Assembly (NCBI RefSeq): GCF_030317205.1
Contig: NZ_JASZYB010000003.1
Coordinates: 1 to 64,000, forward strand
Length of the DNA: 64,000 bases
Direction of reading: 5' to 3'
DNA from: Variovorax sp. J2L1-78
Lineage (GTDB): Bacteria; Pseudomonadota; Gammaproteobacteria; Burkholderiales; Burkholderiaceae_C
In this document: in pieces, positions 17,430 through 25,749 of the stretch
Position numbering within the stretch: the first letter of the stretch is position 1
Layout of the letters: every line of letters begins with the position of its first letter
The notes under the pieces: generated by a model
What the model saw: only the letters and a program-made list of their open reading frames with translations
Told to the model about the DNA's origin: nothing
The model's database searches: none
Position numbers and translations under genes: made by a program

Positions 17430-19439
17430 TCAGGCCTTCGCGAGCGCAGGCTGCTTCGGATCGGCCGTGAGGTAGCCGACGGCCGAGCCGAACTTGTTCT
17501 TGTAGTTGGCATCGATCAGCGGATTGAGCGCGGTGTAGACCTTCGCGTGCAAACCGTCGGCAGGCGTGCCGGAAGCACCCTTGCCCCAGTCACCGGCGTG
17601 CTGGAAGTTGCTCATGATGTAGGTCCAGCCGTTGAGTTCGTCCACAGCGTGCAGGCCGGTCGACTCGCCGCCCGCAGGGATCGACATCAGGCGCGACAGC
17701 GCCTTGGTGTCGACGTTGTAGGCCCACAGGAAGTTGTTGACGTGCTGGCTGCTGTCCTCGCCGATGAAGAGCGTGCGCATCTTCTCGGAGAACTTCAGGT
17801 TGTCGGGGTTGCCGACCTTCGCGGGATTGGCCGTGTTGCCGATGGCGTCCGCCGTGATGTCCTCGCCGACGAGCAGGGCCTTGGTGTCGACCGGCATCCA
17901 TTCGCTGTTGATCGCCGCGCCGAGTGTGTCCTTCACGCCGCCTTGCAGCTTGAGCGCCATGACGGCGCCGGCGTTGACCGCCTTGGCGAGCGCCACGCCC
18001 TTGGCCGGGTCGTTCAGCGCGTTGCCGGCAACCATGGAGGTCTGGCAGTTCTGCAGCGCCGAGTAGGCGATCTTGTCCTTGATGTTGACCGTGGTGCCTT
18101 CCATCTTGGTGAACGCCGTCGAGGCGCCGACCAGGCTGGCGTAGCGGTGCGTCTCGAGGAAGGCGGCCGCCTTCTCCATGCCCGGCACCAGCTTGATCCA
18201 CTCGGTCTTGCCGTTGGCGGCCACTTTGGTGAACGTCGGGTCGACCGGGTCGGCCGTCCGCACGTCCATGATGTCCGTCGCCTTGAGGGTGGTGGCCAGC
18301 TTCTTGATCTCGGCGCTGGTGGCGGAGCCCAGCTTGATCCAGGTCAGCGGCGCGCCGGCGGCGGCGGGGTCGAGCGAGAAACCGGCACCGACCTTGGCGG
18401 CATAGAGGCTGCCCGAGGACAGGTCCTTTTCCTTGTCGGCCACGAAGACGAAGTAGGCGCTGTTGGTCGCGTCGTCGCCCATGAAGACGGTGCGGTTGTC
18501 CGGCATCACCTGTACCAGCTCGTGCGAGATGCGGCCCAGGCAGTAGTGCTTCTTGATCGAGCCGGTGCCGTCGGCATTCACCGTCACTTCCGGCAGGTGG
18601 CCGTAGTTGTACGGGTTGGCGGCGGTTTCGCTGCCGTAGACGTTCTTGCTGAAGGCCTTGAATTGCGCGTCCGTCGCGGCCGTGAAGGCGTTGGGTTCGT
18701 ACTCTTCGCTCGAGAGGTGCGTGCCCCACGGCGAGAGGCTGGCGCCGCAGGTGATCCAGAGGCCGGCCACGTTCGACGTGTCGACGTTGTGGTACTTCAC
18801 CAGGCTGAGCTTGCCGGTGGCCGGGTCCTGGTCCAGCGTGAGCACGGCGATCGGCGAGGGTAGCTTGCCGTACATGTCCGTCACCTTGTCCTGCGCCCAG
18901 GTGGTGTACTCGAACTGCACCACGGCGAACACCGTGTTGCCCTTGACGCCGTCGACCTTGGCGCCGGGGATGCTCAGCAGCGAGGTGCCGTCCGGCGAGT
19001 CGGAGAAGAACTGGCGCGGGCTGGCCGGCACGGTCGTGTCGATGATCGGCTGGTTGTAGATGTCGACGTAGCCGCCGGCGAGGATGGTGCCGCCCTTGCC
19101 GTCCGGCACCAGGTCGCCGGTGATGAAGAAGGGCTTGTACGACAGCGTGTAGTCGGTGCTGCTGCCGTCGTCGTAGGCGATCTTGAGCGACGAGCCGACG
19201 CTGGTCGTGGCCATCGCGGCCGCATCGGAGAGGGTCGGGGCGGCCATGCCGGTGAAGGTTGCCGACACGTAGTTCGGCTTCGGCGTCGGGGCGGGCGCAG
19301 GCGCCGGGGCCGGCGAATCGTCACCGCCGCCGCCGCAGGCGGTCAGAAAGGCGACGCCGCCCAGGGGCAGCATGGGGGCGGCGCTGAGGAACTTGAGGGC
19401 TTGGCGGCGGGATGCGCGGGGTGCGGCGGTTTCGGACAT
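17430..19439 (-). CDS. phoX: PhoX-type (DUF839) phosphatase, Tat-exported
   Basis: This 669-residue protein carries a twin-arginine signal SRRQALKFLSAAP (about residues 10-22) followed by a possible lipobox LTAC with a glycine and Asp-rich sequence, so it may be a Tat-exported lipoprotein. A proline-alanine linker (about 44-54) leads into the DUF839/PhoX region. This contains PDGKGGTILAGGYVD, WGTHLSSEEYEPNAF (about 240) and GDDATNSAYFVFV (about 320), as in calcium-dependent PhoX phosphatases. PhoX releases phosphate from organic esters outside the cell under phosphate starvation. A row of Pho-box-like repeats lies 100-140 bases upstream, which supports the role. Confidence 0.85.
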   Translation of the reverse strand: MSETAAPRASRRQALKFLSAAPMLPLGGVAFLTACGGGGDDSPAPAPAPAPTPKPNYVSATFTGMAAPTLSDAAAMATTSVGSSLKIAYDDGSSTDYTLSYKPFFITGDLVPDGKGGTILAGGYVDIYNQPIIDTTVPASPRQFFSDSPDGTSLLSIPGAKVDGVKGNTVFAVVQFEYTTWAQDKVTDMYGKLPSPIAVLTLDQDPATGKLSLVKYHNVDTSNVAGLWITCGASLSPWGTHLSSEEYEPNAFTAATDAQFKAFSKNVYGSETAANPYNYGHLPEVTVNADGTGSIKKHYCLGRISHELVQVMPDNRTVFMGDDATNSAYFVFVADKEKDLSSGSLYAAKVGAGFSLDPAAAGAPLTWIKLGSATSAEIKKLATTLKATDIMDVRTADPVDPTFTKVAANGKTEWIKLVPGMEKAAAFLETHRYASLVGASTAFTKMEGTTVNIKDKIAYSALQNCQTSMVAGNALNDPAKGVALAKAVNAGAVMALKLQGGVKDTLGAAINSEWMPVDTKALLVGEDITADAIGNTANPAKVGNPDNLKFSEKMRTLFIGEDSSQHVNNFLWAYNVDTKALSRLMSIPAGGESTGLHAVDELNGWTYIMSNFQHAGDWGKGASGTPADGLHAKVYTALNPLIDANYKNKFGSAVGYLTADPKQPALAKA

Positions 19440-19540
19440 GACGGTGCTTCGCTTCCAGGGTCGTGGGTGATTTATGACCGAGCAGCGAATGCAGGCGTGC
19501 GCCCCGGGCCGCGTCGGCCAGCCGAGCTTAGGAAGCCCTT

Positions 19541-19580
19541 GTGACGCGGTTGTGCAGCGTGTGTGACGGAACGGTGACGG
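19541..19580 (-). promoter_or_regulatory. Pho-box-like array of four 7-base repeats at 11-base period
   Basis: On the minus strand CCGTCAC, CCGTCAC, GCTGCAC and GCGTCAC start exactly 11 bases apart (plus-strand positions 19574, 19563, 19552 and 19541). This is the spacing of PhoB sites (7-base repeat plus 4-base spacer, consensus CTGTCAT). It lies upstream of phoX in the right orientation; CCTAAGCT just downstream could be the -10. Confidence 0.72.
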
Positions 19581-19616
19581 TCACGTGGCGGCTGCCGCCA
19601 CGTTTGGGGACTCGAC

Positions 19617-21059
19617 TCAGCTGAGGCGCGCTCGCGCGATGGGCGCGCGTTCCATCCACGAGAGCCGGTACAGCAGCGCCAGCACCAGCAGCCCGCCGAA
19701 GAAGATGTACGACTGCAGGACGTTCAGCCGTGTGTCGGCCAGCAGGTTCACGGCAGTCATGAAGGTCTGGCCCGTGAGCGCGAGCGCCAGCCACAGCAGC
19801 GGCTCGGTGCGTCGGCCCCAGGGGCGGGTCTGGAGTGCCATCGGGAACGCGAGCGCGAAGATCGGGAACAACACGGCGTAGTGGTGCTCCCAGGCGATCG
19901 GCGAGGCGATCGTCAGGCTCAGCATGATGAGCGCGAGGTCGATGGCGGTCGGCGCCTTGCGCAGGCGCCAGAACATCGCCAGCGCCAGGATGACGGCCGA
20001 GGACACCACGGTCGCGACGTAGACCGTCGCGTGGTAGGGCGGGAAGTCGGTGCCCGACCAGACCAGACCGCGCCCGAACAGGTTGGCGCCGTTGAACAAC
20101 AGCCGGTTCATCAGGCCGTTGACCGACTGGTTGATGAAGTAGCTCTCGCCGTGCCGGCCGAGGAAGGAGACGACCGTCAGGTAGTCGAGGTTGTTGCGCA
20201 GGCCGTAGTAGGCCACCGACACGGCCAGGAACGCGACGCCGGTGAGCGTCGCCGCGATCGCGAACTTCCATTGCCGGCGCAGCAGCGCCCACACGACCAC
20301 CAACGCCCACTGCGGCTTGATGATGCAGCACAGGGCCACCAGGAAACCCGACAGGCGCGGCTGGTCGCGCTGCCAGGCCAGCAGCGCCAGGCCGGCGGCC
20401 AGCGTCATGGCGGTCTGGATCTGGCCGTGGTGCTCGCTGCGAGCGAGCGGGTAGAACAGTGCCGCGCTCACCAGGCACAGCACGAAGAGCGTGGCCGTCG
20501 ACTTTGGCAGCAGCGCTGGCGCGCGCTCGCCGGCCGGCGCCAGCTGCTGCGATGCGCCCATGAAGAGCTTCATGAAGACGAGCGCGATCACCGGCACGCA
20601 CAGCCGCGAGAGCACCTTGTAGACCACCACCAGCTGCTCGCCGCTGATCGGGAGCAGCGCCAGCGGAATGTCGATGAAGAGCAGCGCCGTCAACGGGTAC
20701 TGGAACTTCACGTGCTGCTCGAAGAAGATGGCCTGGTAGAACGGCACGTCCGGGTGCGCGTGGAACTGCGCCGAGGCGCGCAGCATCGGCATCCACGAAT
20801 CGTCGCCCGCATAGGCGCGCAGCAGGGTGCGCACGTAGGCCGTCGCACTTTCGTAGGGGTCGCCGCCCACCAGCGCGACGAGGCTGCTCAGCGCCACGCC
20901 GCTGAAGACGAAGCAGGCCCACAGCCGCCATTGGCGGGACAGACGGTCGGTCGAGGGGCTGCCCGGCTGCGCGGCCAGCAGCGGTTGCCGGCGCCAGAGG
21001 TAGGCGACGATGGCGGCCGAGATCAGGGCGGTCAGCAAGACCCCGATGAACATCTTCAT
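19617..21059 (-). CDS. Polytopic glycosyltransferase (GT87/DUF2029-like)
   Basis: This 480-residue integral membrane protein has about ten or more hydrophobic segments. The first extracytoplasmic loop contains LVALVGGDPYESATAYVRT (about residues 60-78), and the later FQYPLTALLFIDIPLALLP and IKPQWALVVVWALL are characteristic of GT87-type GT-C enzymes that use polyprenyl-phosphate sugars. A good ribosome site (GGAGGGAATCGC) precedes the ATG. It follows the second membrane glycosyltransferase by 24 bases and is the last gene of the four-gene cluster. Donor and acceptor are unknown; a pentose or mannose from a lipid carrier is the family expectation. Confidence 0.78.
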   Translation of the reverse strand: MKMFIGVLLTALISAAIVAYLWRRQPLLAAQPGSPSTDRLSRQWRLWACFVFSGVALSSLVALVGGDPYESATAYVRTLLRAYAGDDSWMPMLRASAQFHAHPDVPFYQAIFFEQHVKFQYPLTALLFIDIPLALLPISGEQLVVVYKVLSRLCVPVIALVFMKLFMGASQQLAPAGERAPALLPKSTATLFVLCLVSAALFYPLARSEHHGQIQTAMTLAAGLALLAWQRDQPRLSGFLVALCCIIKPQWALVVVWALLRRQWKFAIAATLTGVAFLAVSVAYYGLRNNLDYLTVVSFLGRHGESYFINQSVNGLMNRLLFNGANLFGRGLVWSGTDFPPYHATVYVATVVSSAVILALAMFWRLRKAPTAIDLALIMLSLTIASPIAWEHHYAVLFPIFALAFPMALQTRPWGRRTEPLLWLALALTGQTFMTAVNLLADTRLNVLQSYIFFGGLLVLALLYRLSWMERAPIARARLS

Positions 21060-21083
21060 GGTGCGATTCCCTCCGGGGCGCTC

Positions 21084-22319
21084 TCAGGGCGCCGGTGTCG
21101 CGTGCTGCAGCAGGTGGGCCGCGGCGGCATGCATGTCGAAATTGTGGAAGCCGACCAGTGCGGCGAGCAGCACGGCCAGCACCGGCGCCGCGCGGCCCAG
21201 CGGCGATCGGCCTGCGAAGAGCGCGACGGCCATCAGCAGCGGCAGGAAATGCGCCGCGTACAGAAAGGTCTCGTCGCCGTACACCAGGTGCAGCGCGATC
21301 TGCGCGGCCAGCGTCAGCCCGAGCACCTTGCCGAAGGCATGCCAGCGCGGCGAACGGACCAGGCCGACCACGCCGGCAGCCAGCAGCAGCGCCCAGATCA
21401 GGACGGCGGCCCAGCTGGCCGCGTCGACGAGGCCGGCGCCGTTCATCTGCACCGAGATGCTGTTGAGCGCTGGTGGCACCTGCTCCTGCACCCGCACCTC
21501 GGGAAGGCGGATCGGGTACCACAGCATCCCGATCAGGCGGTCGCCGAGCGAGCCGCCGCCGGCCTGGTTGATGTAGTGCAGTTCCTCGCGGCTGCCGAGG
21601 AAGAACAGCATCGACCAGTGGTAGAGCTGGCGCTGTACCAGGGCCAGGACCGAGACGATCAACAGCGCCACGGCGCTGAGCCCCACGGCGCGGCGCCACG
21701 GGCGCTGCACGATCGCGAGGGCGAGCCCGGCCACCCAGTTGGTCACGGTGATGCTCAGGCTGGCCACGCTGGCCGCGACCAGCCAGCGGTCGCCGACGGG
21801 GCGGTGCACCGCGACGGCCGCCACCAGCAGCACCATCAGCAGCGTGAGCGAGCCTGCGAAGAAGGTCTCGGCCAGCGAGAACCAGAACTGGAAGGCGGCG
21901 CTGGCGACGGCGAGCGCCGTGAAGCAGACGCTGGCGATGCGCCCGGCGCCGGACAGGCGGCCCAGCGCGTAGAAGCCGATGGCCCAAAGCACGCCGACGA
22001 ACTTGACGACCCGCATCGCGGCTTCCAGGTCGCTGCCGGCCCAGACCGAGCGCACGGCCACCGTCACCGGATGCAGCAGCAGCGAGGAAATGGGGTGGAC
22101 CTTGGTCCGGTAGTGGTTGCTCTGCGCATCGACCATGTTGGCCAGCGTGCGCGGCGTGTCGGCGCCGAACCAGACGTCCCCACCGGACTGCTGCTGGTAC
22201 AGGCCTGGCGGCAGATGCAGCATCAGCGCGCGCAGCAGCCACACCACCGCCAGGCCCAGGAGCACGGCGATCAGCACATCCGGCGCCCAGCGGCGCCATG
22301 TCGATGCCGGCGCGCTCAA
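21084..22319 (-). CDS. Polytopic membrane protein, probable GT-C glycosyltransferase
   Basis: This 411-residue protein starts at a TTG that overlaps the stop of the UbiA-fusion gene in TTGA, the only sensible start since no ATG precedes the first hydrophobic segment (VLIAVLLGLAVVWLLRALML, about residues 15-34). About ten hydrophobic segments follow. The first periplasmic loop carries SGGDVWFGADTPRTL (about 45), with acidic residues where GT-C enzymes place their catalytic aspartate. I do not recognise a named family. Topology and position between two lipid-carrier sugar enzymes suggest a glycosyltransferase or polymer enzyme of the same pathway. Confidence 0.72.
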   Translation of the reverse strand: MSAPASTWRRWAPDVLIAVLLGLAVVWLLRALMLHLPPGLYQQQSGGDVWFGADTPRTLANMVDAQSNHYRTKVHPISSLLLHPVTVAVRSVWAGSDLEAAMRVVKFVGVLWAIGFYALGRLSGAGRIASVCFTALAVASAAFQFWFSLAETFFAGSLTLLMVLLVAAVAVHRPVGDRWLVAASVASLSITVTNWVAGLALAIVQRPWRRAVGLSAVALLIVSVLALVQRQLYHWSMLFFLGSREELHYINQAGGGSLGDRLIGMLWYPIRLPEVRVQEQVPPALNSISVQMNGAGLVDAASWAAVLIWALLLAAGVVGLVRSPRWHAFGKVLGLTLAAQIALHLVYGDETFLYAAHFLPLLMAVALFAGRSPLGRAAPVLAVLLAALVGFHNFDMHAAAAHLLQHATPAP

Positions 22320-23737
22320 CCTGCGATCCAGAGAAGCAGGGCGCCGATCCCCACGGCCGTGAGGCTGACCCAGTCGCGTGCCGCGAAGACCACTGGGTCT
22401 TCGTGGAGCAGCCCGCGCACGGCCTTGAGCCAGATGCGCATCGTCCAAAACAGGAACACCGGGATCAGCATCCAGAGCCACACCGGGTTGTCGTAGCGGC
22501 CCATCATGTCCTGGTCGTTGATGTACAGGCCGAGCAGCAGCACCGACATCTGGCCGGCCGACACGCCGCCGCACAGGACGAAGGTCAGGTCGTTCGGCAG
22601 GTAGCCGCGGTCGGTGTTGAGCTTGCTCGGATCGTCGACCGCGCTGGCCAGTTCGACATACCGCTTGGCCAGTGCCAGGCTCAGGAAGATGAACAGCGAG
22701 AAGGACAGGACCCAGAACGAGAGCGGCAGGCCGGTGGCCGCCGTGCCCGCGGCGATGCGGATGGTGTAGAGCGCGGCCAGCGAGAAGACGTCCACCACCG
22801 CCCGGCGCTTGAGGTGCACCGAGTACGCGGTGGTCAGCGCCATGTAGATGAGCAGCACGTAAAGGAACTCGATCGGCAGCGTGGCGATCGACAGCGCGAG
22901 CGATGCCGCGCTGAGCCCCACGGCCATCAGCAGGCCGCGGCCGACCGAGATCTCGCCGGCGGCGAAGGGGCGTCGGCGCTTGCGGTGGTGGCGCCGGTCC
23001 GAGCCGAGGTCGAGCAGGTCGTTCACCACGTAGATGCCCGAGGCCATCAGCCCGAAGGCGAGGAAGGCGAGCGACGCATTGACCACCAGGCCCAGCGTCA
23101 GCTCGTGCAGCGAGGGCAGCAGCGGCAGGAAGATCAGCAGGTTCTTGAGCCACTGGTGCAGACGCATGCCGTAGATGTAGCGCTGCAGCCGCGCGGCCTG
23201 CGGCCGGATCACGGCTTCGATCGTCGTGCGCTGTGCCGCGCGCTGGTTCAGCCGGCTGGAGCCGCTGACGACCACGGCGGCGTGTGCGCGCTGCCAGATC
23301 GGTAGGTCGACGTGGTGATCCCCGGCATAGGCGAAAGGCAGGCCCCCGGCGTCGCGCTGGATGGCCGCGAGCTTGCCTTCGCCGCGCAGGTTGTCCACGC
23401 CGTTGGAGGCGATCACCTCGTCGAACAGGTCCAGGTGGTGGGCGATCTGCCGGGCGAACTTCATGTCGCTGGCGGTGGCGAGCACCACGCGCCGTCCGGC
23501 GGTCCGGGCCTCGCGTGCCAGCCGCAGCACTTCCTCCCGATAGGGCAGGGTCGTCACGTCGATCTCGACGCGCTGCGCGACCTCGTGTTTGAGCGTTGCC
23601 TTTCCACGCGCCAGCCAGGCCGGCAGCATGAACAGCGACAGGGGGGACGCCCGCACCAGTTGCAGCAGGGACTCGTGCAGCAGATCGGTGGTGATCAGCG
23701 TGCCATCCAGATCGATGTAGAGCGCCGGTGCCGTCAT
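22316..23737 (-). CDS. HAD phosphatase-UbiA prenyltransferase fusion (polyprenyl-phosphate phosphoribosyltransferase type)
   Basis: This 473-residue protein has two domains. Residues 1-190 are a HAD hydrolase with motif I YIDLDGTLIT, motif II VVLATASD, and the acidic motif GDHHVDLP, all intact. Residues 200-473 are a UbiA-type membrane prenyltransferase with NDLLDLGSDRRHHRKRRRPF and YSVHLKRRAVVDVF, plus about eight hydrophobic segments. UbiA proteins of this branch move phosphoribose from PRPP to polyprenyl phosphate. A fused HAD could remove the 5-phosphate from that product. It sits four bases from the flippase-like gene and overlaps the next gene, so it is in one operon. Confidence 0.88.
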   Translation of the reverse strand: MTAPALYIDLDGTLITTDLLHESLLQLVRASPLSLFMLPAWLARGKATLKHEVAQRVEIDVTTLPYREEVLRLAREARTAGRRVVLATASDMKFARQIAHHLDLFDEVIASNGVDNLRGEGKLAAIQRDAGGLPFAYAGDHHVDLPIWQRAHAAVVVSGSSRLNQRAAQRTTIEAVIRPQAARLQRYIYGMRLHQWLKNLLIFLPLLPSLHELTLGLVVNASLAFLAFGLMASGIYVVNDLLDLGSDRRHHRKRRRPFAAGEISVGRGLLMAVGLSAASLALSIATLPIEFLYVLLIYMALTTAYSVHLKRRAVVDVFSLAALYTIRIAAGTAATGLPLSFWVLSFSLFIFLSLALAKRYVELASAVDDPSKLNTDRGYLPNDLTFVLCGGVSAGQMSVLLLGLYINDQDMMGRYDNPVWLWMLIPVFLFWTMRIWLKAVRGLLHEDPVVFAARDWVSLTAVGIGALLLWIAG

Positions 23738-23740
23738 GGG

Positions 23741-24115
23741 TCAGGCCCGGCTGAGAACGACGACGCCGACCAGGATGATCGCGATGCCGGCGATCCGCCC
23801 GGGCGTCAGCGCCTCGCCGAAGATCTGCCAGGCCAGGACCGCCGCGATGACATAGCCCATGGACAGCAGGGGATAGGCCACAGTCACATCCACGCGCGTG
23901 AGGGCCACGATCCACAACCCTGCACTGAGAAAGTAGCAGCACAGCCCGGCCAGGATCCAGGGGTGCACGGCGGCCTGCATCGCGGCGTTCAGCATCGAAC
24001 TGCCGCTGGTCATGGAAATGCCCTGCAAGGTCCTGGCGCCGGCCTTCAACATCAATTGGGCACCGGAGTTCAGCAGGACACCGGCAAAGATCACCAGAAA
24101 GGTGGAAAAGGTCAT
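23741..24115 (-). CDS. Small EamA/SMR-like membrane protein, possible lipid-sugar flippase
   Basis: From the ATG giving MTFSTFLVIFAGVLLNSGAQ the protein has 124 residues and four hydrophobic segments. It resembles ArnE/ArnF-type and other half-size EamA transporters, including the C-terminal LTPGRIAGIAIILVGVVVLS. Two further ATGs at 24145 and 24148 could add about 11 residues; no start has a clear ribosome site. Four bases separate it from the UbiA fusion. A role in flipping the lipid-linked sugar made by that enzyme is inferred from context. Confidence 0.78.
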   Translation of the reverse strand: MTFSTFLVIFAGVLLNSGAQLMLKAGARTLQGISMTSGSSMLNAAMQAAVHPWILAGLCCYFLSAGLWIVALTRVDVTVAYPLLSMGYVIAAVLAWQIFGEALTPGRIAGIAIILVGVVVLSRA

Positions 24116-24178
24116 GGAAGGCAGGGGGTTGATGGTCAACGCCATCATGCGCGGACCCCGGCCATATTCTGCAACACT

Positions 24179-24207
24179 TGTTAAAAACTTAGTGCAAAAG
24201 TTGTCAA
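24179..24207 (-). promoter_or_regulatory. Candidate promoter of the polyprenyl-sugar operon
   Basis: A perfect -35 TTGACA (minus strand, 24207-24202) lies just beyond the mltA stop in an AT-rich patch. A weak -10 (TTAACA) follows after 17 bases. The transcript would lead into the flippase-like gene. Confidence 0.4.
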
Positions 24208-25353
24208 CTAGGGAAACTGTTTAGGCCAAAAGGCCCATAGCCTTAAGGTCTGGTTCACAGTGGCTGCCAGTTTTCCAGCCTCTGGCCCCGTGCCCGCGAA
24301 GTAGTCGGCCCGCACCGCACCGAGGATGGCGCTGCCGGTGTCCTGCGCCACCACCAGCTTCTGCAGCGCCACCGTCGGCCCCGGCGAGGCCAGCCAGACG
24401 GGGGTGCCGTACGGGATGCTCTCGCGGTCGACCGCGATCGAGCGCCCGGCCGTCAGCGGCACGCCCTGCGCGCCGCGTGGGCCGAAGGCGGCGTCGACCT
24501 CGTTGAGCGCCTCTTCGCGGAAGAACACGTAGCGCGGGTTGCTCCACATCAGCTGCGGCACCCGCTGCGGGTTCTGGGCGACCCAGGCCTTGGTGTCGTC
24601 GGGCCAGCGGCTCACGCGCGTCGCGCCCTGGCTGACCAGCCACTGCTGGATGCTGCGGTAGGGCTGCTCGTTGGTGGCGGCGAAGGCCACGCGCACGGTG
24701 CGCTGGCTGCCGTCGGCTTCGGTGATGCGCAGGCGCCCCGAGCCCTGGATGTGCAGCATCATCGCGTCGACCGGGTCCGCCATCCAGGCGATCTCGCGGC
24801 CACGCAGCGCGGCCTGCGCCTCGGGCAGGGTTTCGATCTGCTGGCGGGTGTACCAGGGGCGGCGCGGCACCAGGCCGGCGGGCGGCGCGTACAGCGGCAC
24901 GTTGAACTGCGCCGTCGGCTGGCGCGTGGCGTCATAGACCGGTTCGTAATAGCTCGTGAGCTGGCCGTCGCTCTGGCCGGTGAGCGATTCCACCCGGTAG
25001 GGCTGCAGCCGCTCGGTCATCCACTGGCGCTGCGCGTCCGGCTCGGCGATGGCCAGGCGCCGCACCTCCGGGCACAGCGGTGCGAAGGCGGCGTTGGGGC
25101 GGGCGCAGTTGCTGACCATCGCGTCCCAGCCCTCGTGCAGTTCGTCGTCGGCGAAGCCCGGCAGTTCGGACCACGCCACCGGCACCCATCGGCTCTTCGG
25201 ATGGGTGAGCGGACCGGTCAGCGGACCTTGGACCGGCGGTTGAGCAATCGTGGGTGGCGTGGCCTGCGTAGGCGGCAGGCGTGTGCCGGTCGAGCAGGCG
25301 GCCAGCATTGCTACGATCGCCAACCCAACCAGCCTCCGGAGTCCTTGTGTCAT
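24208..25353 (-). CDS. mltA: Membrane-bound lytic murein transglycosylase A
   Basis: This 381-residue protein has a lipoprotein signal (GLAIVAMLAACSTG, cysteine about residue 19). The MltA barrel domain contains GQLTSYYEPVYDATRQ (about 125) and MLHIQGSGRL (about 200). The C-terminal 3D domain contains VVAQDTGSAILGAVRADYFAGTG (about 340), which carries the catalytic aspartate. It cleaves peptidoglycan to 1,6-anhydromuropeptides at the outer membrane. The start is fixed by AAGGAG ten bases before the ATG (plus-strand 25364-25369). That ribosome site lies inside the divergent small gene, and the two start codons share the bases CATG. Confidence 0.95.
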   Translation of the reverse strand: MTQGLRRLVGLAIVAMLAACSTGTRLPPTQATPPTIAQPPVQGPLTGPLTHPKSRWVPVAWSELPGFADDELHEGWDAMVSNCARPNAAFAPLCPEVRRLAIAEPDAQRQWMTERLQPYRVESLTGQSDGQLTSYYEPVYDATRQPTAQFNVPLYAPPAGLVPRRPWYTRQQIETLPEAQAALRGREIAWMADPVDAMMLHIQGSGRLRITEADGSQRTVRVAFAATNEQPYRSIQQWLVSQGATRVSRWPDDTKAWVAQNPQRVPQLMWSNPRYVFFREEALNEVDAAFGPRGAQGVPLTAGRSIAVDRESIPYGTPVWLASPGPTVALQKLVVAQDTGSAILGAVRADYFAGTGPEAGKLAATVNQTLRLWAFWPKQFP

Positions 25354-25498
25354 GGGCCTGATTCTCCTTGAAGCGTTCGGCGCTCTCGTGCTGCTGGTGT
25401 TCATCGTGTGGTGGACCATGTTCTCGGGCCGCAAGGGCGGCGAGATCGACGAGCCGCAGACGCGTGACGGCCCGGACGACGGGGGACCGCGCGGTTGA
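25352..25498 (+). CDS. Small single-pass membrane protein
   Basis: This 48-residue protein (MGLILLEAFGALVLLVFIVW start) has one hydrophobic helix (about residues 3-24) and a charged, glycine-rich tail with RKGGEIDEPQ. GGAG lies ten bases before the ATG (25338-25341). It begins head to head with mltA, the start codons overlapping in the palindrome CATG. No family is recognised. The codon bias matches the neighbourhood and the hydrophobic pattern is coherent, so it is probably real. It could be a membrane partner of MltA, but nothing beyond position supports that. Confidence 0.6.
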   Translation: MGLILLEAFGALVLLVFIVWWTMFSGRKGGEIDEPQTRDGPDDGGPRG

Positions 25499-25556
25499 AT
25501 GTCACGTTTTCCCTGTCGGGCGATGGCTCAAGGTATCGTGGGGTAACAGAGGGGTT

Positions 25557-25573
25557 GCTCCTGTTCCAGGAGC
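25557..25573. other. Hairpin upstream of the OmpA-like gene
   Basis: GCTCCTG and CAGGAGC form a perfect 7-bp stem around TTC. There is no T-run, so it is not an obvious terminator. It could be a leader structure or protein site for the gene starting at 25750. Confidence 0.4.
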
Positions 25574-25749
25574 GATGAACTCCGCTGCGACAAGGCTTTC
25601 GAAGGGACTGCCCCGGCGCCATGGTGATGCGTCGGGTGGGGCCGCTGCTCGCGAACCGGGCGGTCGATGACCATAATCCGACCACGTTCCGCAGCCATGG
25701 CGCCATCGCGCCGTTGCGGTGTAGTCCTCATCGATCGAAGGGAAACTCC

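Noticed and set aside
24179..24207. Perfect consensus promoter for the polyprenyl-sugar operon
   Set aside because: Only the -35 is perfect; the -10 matches poorly, so it is listed as a weak candidate rather than a finding.
25557..25573. Hairpin as a terminator of the small membrane gene
   Set aside because: Good stem but no T-run on either strand; kept only as an unassigned hairpin.
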